NCBI RefSeq assembly: GCF_011189575.1 | Contig: NZ_PUJW01000002.1 | Span: 186,001 to 250,000, forward strand | Length of the DNA stretch: 64,000 nt | Source: Photorhabdus cinerea | GTDB lineage: Bacteria; Pseudomonadota; Gammaproteobacteria; Enterobacterales; Enterobacteriaceae | Direction: 5' to 3' | Shown here: piece after piece, positions 7,411 to 13,621 of the stretch | How positions within the stretch are numbered: the stretch's first letter is position 1 | How the letters are laid out: each line of letters starts with the position of its first letter | The notes under the pieces: generated by a model | The model's input: only the letters and a program-made list of their open reading frames with translations | The model's database searches: none | What the model was told of the DNA's origin: nothing | Program-made: the position numbers and the translations under genes

Positions 7411-7878
7411 ATGAAAAAGATGTTTCTTGCTGGACCGTTTAAAGCATTAGTCGATCCTGAACGTCATGTAATGTCACACAAAAATATCGATCAATTCCAA
7501 AGCATCATCGAATACTTTGAAGAGAGAGAATGGTCTGTGCACTGTGCTCATAAGCGTGAAAAATGGGGGCGTGAGTTTATGACGCCTTCTCAATGCACAC
7601 TTATTGATTACGAAGAAATTAGTCAGTGTGACTATTTTGTATCTTTCCCTGGAGTCCCTGCTTCGCCCGGTACGCATATTGAAATGGGGTGGGCGTCCGC
7701 TATGAAAAAGCCAGTGGTGCTTTTGCTTGAAGAGAACGAAGAATACGCTTTTTTAGTCCAGGGGCTGGGTGAAATCACTTCAGTTAAAACGTTGCGTTAC
7801 AGCAAGGAAGCCGGTGTTGATATCGCCCAAATAGAGATATTAATCGAAGAATTCGAGGGTGTTCATGAATCGCTTTGA
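7411..7878 (+). CDS. Nucleoside 2-deoxyribosyltransferase-like CMP/hydroxymethyl-CMP N-glycosidase
   Basis: 155 residues. The N-terminal MKKMFLAGPF and the catalytic block SPGTHIEMGWASAMKKPVVLLL (Glu91 the likely nucleophile) are typical of the nucleoside deoxyribosyltransferase/BlsM-MilB family. MilB and its bacimethrin counterpart hydrolyse hydroxymethyl-CMP to 5-hydroxymethylcytosine and ribose phosphate. It is placed directly before the pyrimidine hydroxymethylase, overlapping its start by 14 bp, the same functional pairing as MilA-MilB in mildiomycin clusters. ATG 7411 has a weak AAGGTC-like site. The substrate is assigned from context, not from residues alone. Confidence 0.75.
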   Translation: MKKMFLAGPFKALVDPERHVMSHKNIDQFQSIIEYFEEREWSVHCAHKREKWGREFMTPSQCTLIDYEEISQCDYFVSFPGVPASPGTHIEMGWASAMKKPVVLLLEENEEYAFLVQGLGEITSVKTLRYSKEAGVDIAQIEILIEEFEGVHESL

Positions 7879-8830
7879 TACATTTGATCAATTGTATATC
7901 GCGACACTTGATCTGGTTAATAATAACTATGAATTTGAAAATAGACCACGAGGGAATTCCGAACGTGAGGTTCTTGGTTTTAGTTGTAAATTGACGAACC
8001 CATTATCGAGATATTGTTTTCATCCCGTCAGAAAGCAAAATGTCATTTTCAACTATGCAGAAGCCTTATGGTATCTCTCAGGAAAGAATGATCTTGATTT
8101 TATATCTTGGTATGCCCCGTCTATGACCAAGTACTCAGCAGATGGGGTAACTCTGCCGGGTACTGGCTATGGCAAGAAATTATTGCATTTCGGATCTGAC
8201 GACCTGAACCAAATTGCCAGAGCTGTCGACATTATCAAAAATGACGACGCTGATAGTAAGAGAGTATTCCTTCAAATATTCAGTGCGGACGAAGATATTT
8301 ATAAAACTAATATAGACGTTTCATGCACTTTAGGGCTGCAATTGCTCTTGCGTGAAGGAAAACTACACATGGTTGCATACATGCGGGCTAACGATGTATA
8401 TGTGGGTATGTTAGGCGATATTTTTTCATTCACTTTCATTCAAGAGTTCATAGCATCAATGCTTGGGTGTGAAGTGGGTCAATATACCCATAACGTGGGC
8501 TCGATTCACGTATACCAGCCTAATCAAGAGAAAGTCCAAGGCATATTAGATTATCCACTTGAAACATTTGAGCCAGTATGTTCACCGCCTGTAATGCCTA
8601 AATCAGATTTTTCAGTGGTATCCAAGGTCTTGGAATATGAGAAGAAAATTCGGCGCTCTGAATTGTCTTTGAGCGATATAAATCAGCTTCCACTAGACGA
8701 GTATTGGATAGAAATTCTCCGTCTCTTTAAAGTGAACACTTATCTCCGAAGTGGGGAGAGCGTGCCTGATATGCTGATTGAAAACGTCCATCCATTCCAT
8801 AAGTCTTTTTTATTGAACAGGCTGAAATAG
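7865..8830 (+). CDS. Thymidylate-synthase-like pyrimidine nucleotide hydroxymethylase (MilA/BcmA type)
   Basis: 321 residues from ATG 7865, preceded by GAGGG; a GTG two codons earlier is possible. Thymidylate-synthase landmarks are present: a phosphate-binding arginine (SKRVFLQIF), catalytic Cys154 in DVSCTLGLQ instead of the usual PCH/Q, and RAND (174-177) where TS has RSxD. The TS segment GLPFN, whose Asn reads the uracil ring, is here GDIFS with Ser188. Loss of that Asn is expected for enzymes acting on cytosine, such as dCMP and CMP hydroxymethylases. Predicted reaction: CMP plus methylene-tetrahydrofolate gives 5-hydroxymethyl-CMP, the first step to bacimethrin. A housekeeping thyA role is unlikely given these changes and the neighbours. 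Confidence 0.8.
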   Translation: MNRFDTFDQLYIATLDLVNNNYEFENRPRGNSEREVLGFSCKLTNPLSRYCFHPVRKQNVIFNYAEALWYLSGKNDLDFISWYAPSMTKYSADGVTLPGTGYGKKLLHFGSDDLNQIARAVDIIKNDDADSKRVFLQIFSADEDIYKTNIDVSCTLGLQLLLREGKLHMVAYMRANDVYVGMLGDIFSFTFIQEFIASMLGCEVGQYTHNVGSIHVYQPNQEKVQGILDYPLETFEPVCSPPVMPKSDFSVVSKVLEYEKKIRRSELSLSDINQLPLDEYWIEILRLFKVNTYLRSGESVPDMLIENVHPFHKSFLLNRLK

Positions 8831-8886
8831 GTAAAATTTAGTCTTTTTGGTTATTACTATACTAATCTGATAATATGAGATGACAA

Positions 8887-9606
8887 ATGAATACTAACTG
8901 GATGAATGAAGATGTATCAAGATTATTCGATCAATATGATGATTATTTGGAGGAGAGACTTGGGTACACACCATTGATTGAAAACCTTAAGGAGAGCCTA
9001 GGGCAAAATATATCGGTTCTTGATTACGGTTGTGGTAGCGGGAAAGTGTCACGTCGGCTAATTGCCAGAGACATAAAGATGGTAACGGGAGTCGATATCT
9101 CACAAACCATGGTGGACAAAGCTTCCAGCAACATCAATCGTGGCAATAGTTCTTATCATCAAATCAGAGAGGGTGTCCTTAACTTCAATGATAATACTTT
9201 CGATGCAGCTATATGCTGTTACGTGTTCATCAATAACAGTAAAAAGTCTGATCTTTTAAAAATTGCCAGGGAAGTTTATAGGACATTAAAACCTGGCGGC
9301 ATTTTTTACGTATTGGATACCAATCCGGATTCCTCTGGGATTAAGTTCAGTTCTTTTATGAGCGGTGATCCAAATAAGAAATACAGTGATGGAGACAGCA
9401 AGTCAGTGTATTTAGATCTGCCAGATGGAAGTATTTTTAAGATTTCAGATACGCATTGGCATAAAGATACATATTATAAAATCTTAAGCGAAGCCGGATT
9501 CAAAACTATTGAACTTTTTGAGCATTGTGACGCTGACACTTCAAAGGATACTGAAAGTCTACGATATTACCCACCGTTCGCAATGTTCAAAGCGACTAAA
9601 TTCTAG
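8887..9606 (+). CDS. Class I SAM-dependent methyltransferase, predicted 5-hydroxymethylcytosine O-methyltransferase
   Basis: 239 residues with motif I VLDYGCGSGK (44-53), the acidic end of strand 2 in VTGVDIS, and the post-motif LKPGGIFYVLDTNP. It lies 56 bp after the hydroxymethylase. In the bacimethrin pathway a methyltransferase places the 2-methoxy group on hydroxymethylcytosine, which fits this position. The sequence alone only shows a small-molecule-type methyltransferase; the substrate is inferred from context. Confidence 0.75.
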   Translation: MNTNWMNEDVSRLFDQYDDYLEERLGYTPLIENLKESLGQNISVLDYGCGSGKVSRRLIARDIKMVTGVDISQTMVDKASSNINRGNSSYHQIREGVLNFNDNTFDAAICCYVFINNSKKSDLLKIAREVYRTLKPGGIFYVLDTNPDSSGIKFSSFMSGDPNKKYSDGDSKSVYLDLPDGSIFKISDTHWHKDTYYKILSEAGFKTIELFEHCDADTSKDTESLRYYPPFAMFKATKF

Positions 9607-9684
9607 ATGCCTCATGGAATTCCTTACTTGTTACAAAAATATCAGTGAGGGATTCCACATGATTAGTTTCGAAGGTAATTTAAG

Positions 9685-10641
9685 ATGGCATTAGTGAGTT
9701 TAAGTGGACTGAAATCCAACCGATATGTCTTCGGTTTATTGCTGGCAGTGATGGCAACCTGCCTATATTCGCTTAAAGGCATTCTTGTAAAAATAATGTA
9801 CAAAAATGGCATTGATAGCATCAGTGTTATGGCGCTCAGGATGTTCTTTGTATTGCCAATTTACGTCTTTATTGGAATAAGAATTTATACAAAACTCACG
9901 CCCAAACAGGCGCATTCCATTAAGTCTAACTGGCACTTGTGTTGTTTGGTTGGGGTCGTTGGTTACTACTTATCAAGCTTCTTTGATCTGAAAAGTCTGA
10001 ATTATATAAGCGCACAACTTTCCGGTTTGGTTTCGTTTACTTATCCAATATTTGTTTGTTTTATAAACTGGTTTTTGTTTAAGGAAACATTCAAAAAAGA
10101 GATGTGGCTGACGCTTTTCTTGAGCTATAGCGGCATCATCCTGCTCTTATCGTATGAGTTCAACTTCGGAGATACCTACAATGTATTGTTTGGATCAGCG
10201 TATGCCATAGGGGGGGCGTTGGCCTTTGCTTGTTACATGGTCTTTAGTAAACGCCTTATGTCCAAAATGCCAGGCACTATGTTCACTAGCATTGCGATGG
10301 GTGCAGCGAGCGTATGTGTATTTATACATTTTCTAGCAGAGGAGGAATGGAAAGACATAACTCTAACCCTACAAATCTTGTTACTTTCTTTGACGATCGC
10401 AATAGCTTGTACTGTTGCCCCTTCTTTTATCTTGAGTGAAGCCATTAACTGCATTGGAACTAATCAGGTTGCGGTGATGGGGGCATTTGGTCCGGCGGCA
10501 ACAGCTCTTATGGCCGTTTTCATACTATCAGAGCCATTCAGTAGCTATCACTTTTTGGGAATGACATTGGTCGTTCTATCGGTAAGTTGGTCATTTTTGA
10601 TGAAATTTATAAAAACCAAATTGCATTACCCAAAAGACTAA
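9685..10641 (+). CDS. EamA/DMT-family membrane transporter
   Basis: 318 residues with about ten hydrophobic segments in two repeated halves, typical of the 10-TM drug/metabolite transporter superfamily (e.g. YVFGLLLAVMATCLYSLKG at the start, FLGMTLVVLSVSWSFLMKF at the end). It sits between the methyltransferase and thiaminase genes on the same strand and overlaps no neighbour. A likely role is export of the antivitamin or uptake of a thiamine precursor; direction and substrate cannot be read from sequence. Confidence 0.8.
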   Translation: MALVSLSGLKSNRYVFGLLLAVMATCLYSLKGILVKIMYKNGIDSISVMALRMFFVLPIYVFIGIRIYTKLTPKQAHSIKSNWHLCCLVGVVGYYLSSFFDLKSLNYISAQLSGLVSFTYPIFVCFINWFLFKETFKKEMWLTLFLSYSGIILLLSYEFNFGDTYNVLFGSAYAIGGALAFACYMVFSKRLMSKMPGTMFTSIAMGAASVCVFIHFLAEEEWKDITLTLQILLLSLTIAIACTVAPSFILSEAINCIGTNQVAVMGAFGPAATALMAVFILSEPFSSYHFLGMTLVVLSVSWSFLMKFIKTKLHYPKD

Positions 10642-10667
10642 TCACCTCCAGTGGTAAGGGGATAGAT

Positions 10668-11903
10668 GTGAATATTTTAAGGTTCAGACAAGTTAAGTAT
10701 CTCATCGTATCTTGGTTTGCTTCGATCTTGGTAATTGGGTCGGCATTTGCTCAAGATATTCATGTCGGTTTGTACCCTTGGGTACCTCGCGTAGAGCAGT
10801 TTCAGACTGAACTGACTAAAGTTTGGAAACAAAGATATCCAGATGACAACCTTATTTTTGTAGCTAAAGAAGTTTGGGATGGAGGTTACAACACAGACCC
10901 ATCAGATCAATTAGATGTTTATGTATTTGATGCAATTCACATGAATTATCTCGCTAATAATGGTTGGTTGTTGCCTCTCGAAAAATCGGATATTGATGAT
11001 TTTGAGGATTTATTTGATTATGCAATGGATGGCGTCAAAGTTGTAGATACGGAATCATATTGGGGAATTCCTCAATTGGGATGTACTCACATGTTGTTTT
11101 ATCACGCTAGTGATATTGAATTGCGTATAGCTCAGACATTAACCCAACTAAAAACTGCTTTAAGTTCCTGCCAATATACAGGCCAGATTCCACCAAAGAA
11201 GACGGGGTTAATGATAGATATGAGTGGTTCAATAATAAATGCTTTGTACTTGCAGGCAGTCTATAGTCTCTATAACCAGATACCGAAGAATCTGCCATTC
11301 AGTCCAGCGGAGTTTAATGCTGACGCAATTGCAAATTTAAGATCCATTATGGAAATGTCTAGCTATGATAATTCCACTAAGAAAGCTGCTAGTTACCAGC
11401 ATGGTGTATGGTTTGAAGCAGGTTATGGTAGAGCGTTTGTGGGTTTCACTGAATCAATGACAGTTATAAGTAGTACAACCCTGGATAATATCGATTTCAA
11501 AGTGATGCCATTATCGAATAATACTGAAAGCAACCCTCTCTTTTACGCTGATATTGTCGGCGTTTATCCGAAGCAAAATAGGAGTGCTGAGGAGATCTCA
11601 AAGGTCAAAGAGCTAGCGAATGTTATGGCATCAAAAGATTATATGGTTTCAAGCTCGATCCCTGTTCCGGGCGCTTTGTCGGGACCCAAATCAAACCCGC
11701 AATATCTAATGCCGGTTCGAAAATCAATCTTTGTTGAATTGGGAAATAAATACCCAATTTATAACAAGATGCAAATGCTTGTTGAAAACAGTTCTCCAGT
11801 ACTTTTGACCATGAATGAGCAAAGTAAGACCTGGATAAGCGAAATAAAAGCAAGTCTTCAATCAGCGATTAAAACTGACTTTTCATGCGAGGTTTCACCG
11901 TAG
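10668..11903 (+). CDS. Secreted thiaminase I (thiamine pyridinylase)
   Basis: 411 residues from GTG 10668, with AAGGGG 7 bases upstream. The upstream in-frame extension overlaps the transporter gene and would bury the signal peptide. The first 27 residues form a signal peptide ending SAFA before QDIHVG. Like Paenibacillus thiaminolyticus thiaminase I, it is built like a periplasmic binding protein: VGLYPWVP, LDVYVFDAIHMNYL, GIPQLGCTHMLFY (Cys139, matching the catalytic cysteine) and GRAFVGFTESM (Glu262, matching the catalytic glutamate). The enzyme replaces the thiazole of thiamine with a nucleophile. A thiaminase I is part of the bacimethrin cluster of Clostridium botulinum, as I recall. Here it would act in the periplasm or outside the cell. 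Confidence 0.88.
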   Translation: MNILRFRQVKYLIVSWFASILVIGSAFAQDIHVGLYPWVPRVEQFQTELTKVWKQRYPDDNLIFVAKEVWDGGYNTDPSDQLDVYVFDAIHMNYLANNGWLLPLEKSDIDDFEDLFDYAMDGVKVVDTESYWGIPQLGCTHMLFYHASDIELRIAQTLTQLKTALSSCQYTGQIPPKKTGLMIDMSGSIINALYLQAVYSLYNQIPKNLPFSPAEFNADAIANLRSIMEMSSYDNSTKKAASYQHGVWFEAGYGRAFVGFTESMTVISSTTLDNIDFKVMPLSNNTESNPLFYADIVGVYPKQNRSAEEISKVKELANVMASKDYMVSSSIPVPGALSGPKSNPQYLMPVRKSIFVELGNKYPIYNKMQMLVENSSPVLLTMNEQSKTWISEIKASLQSAIKTDFSCEVSP

Positions 11904-11921
11904 TTTAATCTGTGATTTTTA

Positions 11922-11960
11922 AACCTCGACTGACATTTTTAACATATGTTAGTTGAGGTT
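11922..11960 (+). terminator. Hairpin downstream of thiaminase gene
   Basis: AACCTCGACTGAC (11922-11934) pairs with GTTAGTTGAGGTT (11948-11960), 13 positions including two G-T pairs, 18 bp after the stop codon. A second stem, TTTGGTT/AACCAAA around a T-rich loop, lies at 11999-12019. One or both probably end the island transcript. Confidence 0.5.
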
Positions 11961-11963
11961 GAG

Positions 11964-11987
11964 CAGGGCAGGATTCCACTTTGTATT
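11964..11987 (+). repeat. Right copy of the 24-bp imperfect direct repeat
   Basis: Partner of 3053-3076, 21 of 24 bases identical, same orientation. It lies about 60 bp after the thiaminase stop codon, immediately downstream of a hairpin, as the left copy also is. Confidence 0.5.
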
Positions 11988-12073
11988 TTTAAGCTTCATT
12001 TGGTTTTTTTATAACCAAACCAATCAAATAAAATGAGTTAGATCCCGCCCGGCAAGACAACACGGTGTAAATC

Positions 12074-13240
12074 TCAAGTCCGATAGCGTGATATAACGAG
12101 CTTATTCTTGGGACGATCCGCCCAATCGGAAGGCTGATTATTGAAGTTATCCGCCAGCAGATAAGACGGAGTTTTAGCTAACCAATCAGAGAGTGAGATA
12201 TCTTGGTAGATGCCGTTATCTAGCACAACAAGGACTTTAAGATCATCATTGCCAATATTTTCGATATAGTGACCAAATCCCTGTGGCACGTAACCGACGT
12301 CAGTTGGCCCATATTTTGCGGTTTGTGCGTGTCCATGAGAACTAAACACGGTCATACGCCCTTTGCCTGAAATGTAGTATTGCCACTCGTTGGCATTCGG
12401 ATGCCAATGTAACTCACGGATTGCGCCAGGTTTGATGATTTCTATGAGACCGGTGATAGTTGTCGAAATGGGAAATTCCTTTGATGATGCCCGGTAAATA
12501 CTGCCTGCGTCGTTCTCGAAGAAGGGCTTGTTCTTCAAGAGTTCATAACGATGGGTGAGTGGGGCATTGTTCAATCCTCCGTCGTCAGCCGGTAGGGGAA
12601 GTTTTGGCGGTATAGCGCCACCGACGATGTAAGCTTCACCGGGTTTGATTTTAGAAAAAACCGCTGCCGGCATGTTGACACTTTTCTCCAGCACCTCTTT
12701 CGGCATATGCGTTATCCAATCAGTGATGCTGAATGTGCCAAATTCTGAGAAATGCCCGTTATCGAAAGTCAAAATAAAATGCGCGCCATCTTCAAGTGCT
12801 TGAATGGAATGACTATGACCTGTAGGAAAATACCATACATCGCCGGGGCCAAAATCAGCGACTTCACATTTGCCCTCCGGATCAATAATGGTAATACGTG
12901 CATGACCTTCAAGCATATAGGCCCATTCGGCGGCAATAGCGTGCCAATGCAGTTCACGGATACCACCCGGTTCAAGTAACATATCAACCCCGGCAATACC
13001 TTCTGATATCGGGAATTGTTCTACCGTGGCTTCCCGTGCCCATCCATTTTCCAATACCCGTTTTTTGCTATCTGTGAATTTATATTTATACAAACTTTTG
13101 GTCTTTATTGGCGGTTTATTTTTGCCAGATGTGACAGTATTGGGTTGATTATCAGCGCCAGCGGATTTAATCATACCGCCCATGCCAGCGGCAGCTGCAC
13201 TAATTGCAGATACCTTCAAGAGATCACGACGCGAGAACAT
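12074..13240 (-). CDS. oxdC: Tat-exported oxalate decarboxylase-type bicupin
   Basis: 388 residues. ATG 13240, preceded by GGAGG 7 bases away, is chosen over an ATG 28 codons earlier because it places a twin-arginine signal (FSRRDLLK then an alanine-rich core ending SAGA) at the very N-terminus. Two cupin domains each show the manganese set: His98, His100, Glu105 with His142/144, and His278, His280, Glu285 with His324. The lid that holds the proton-donor glutamate in B. subtilis OxdC (SENST) is SEFGT here (165-169), keeping the glutamate. Predicted product: periplasmic oxalate decarboxylase giving formate and CO2, though lid changes can shift activity toward oxidase. Confidence 0.82.
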   Translation of the reverse strand: MFSRRDLLKVSAISAAAAGMGGMIKSAGADNQPNTVTSGKNKPPIKTKSLYKYKFTDSKKRVLENGWAREATVEQFPISEGIAGVDMLLEPGGIRELHWHAIAAEWAYMLEGHARITIIDPEGKCEVADFGPGDVWYFPTGHSHSIQALEDGAHFILTFDNGHFSEFGTFSITDWITHMPKEVLEKSVNMPAAVFSKIKPGEAYIVGGAIPPKLPLPADDGGLNNAPLTHRYELLKNKPFFENDAGSIYRASSKEFPISTTITGLIEIIKPGAIRELHWHPNANEWQYYISGKGRMTVFSSHGHAQTAKYGPTDVGYVPQGFGHYIENIGNDDLKVLVVLDNGIYQDISLSDWLAKTPSYLLADNFNNQPSDWADRPKNKLVISRYRT

Positions 13241-13621
13241 ATTTGGGCCTCCAAAAATAGTACCAGTAAGCGTAGTTGCAAGCTGATATATATTCGTTTG
13301 TTTTTTTAGATTAACTGTTGTCACTAGAAGGAAAAATCAGAGGTGACTTATTAATCATAGTAAAAAGGTGAATTTTGCAATGAGGAAAAAATGTTTATTT
13401 TTGGATTAGCGGGGGAATTATTTATTTGCCGAAAAGCGACGGGGGTCATTTTTGCTAAATAGGCTTGCATGCCTATCAGATACCGGTGATACAGGTTATA
13501 GTGCGCTCATCCTTATTGCTTTCTTTAAAGAAGCAAAGCTTCATTGGATGAGCGACTATTTTATTACTAACTGATTACCCAGGAAAAATCAGAGCTGGTC
13601 CAGATTCTTCCTGTAATGTGA
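13241..13621. other. Intergenic region between siderophore operon end and oxdC
   Basis: 380 bp read from the minus strand as the leader of oxdC. It holds the large hairpin at 13504-13554 and a small ATAGGC/GCCTAT inverted repeat near 13470. No gene seen. Confidence 0.5.
13504..13554 (-). terminator. Large hairpin after the siderophore operon
   Basis: CGCTCATCC (13504-13512) pairs with GGATGAGCG (13546-13554), and the interior holds a second near-palindrome around CTTTAAAG. It lies about 70 bp after the last siderophore gene and is the best candidate terminator for the 29.5-kb transcript. Confidence 0.5.

Noticed and set aside
10587..10667. Longer N-terminus for thiaminase starting at ATG 10587
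   Set aside because: It overlaps the transporter gene and would put 27 residues ahead of a well-formed signal peptide; GTG 10668 has AAGGGG at good spacing.
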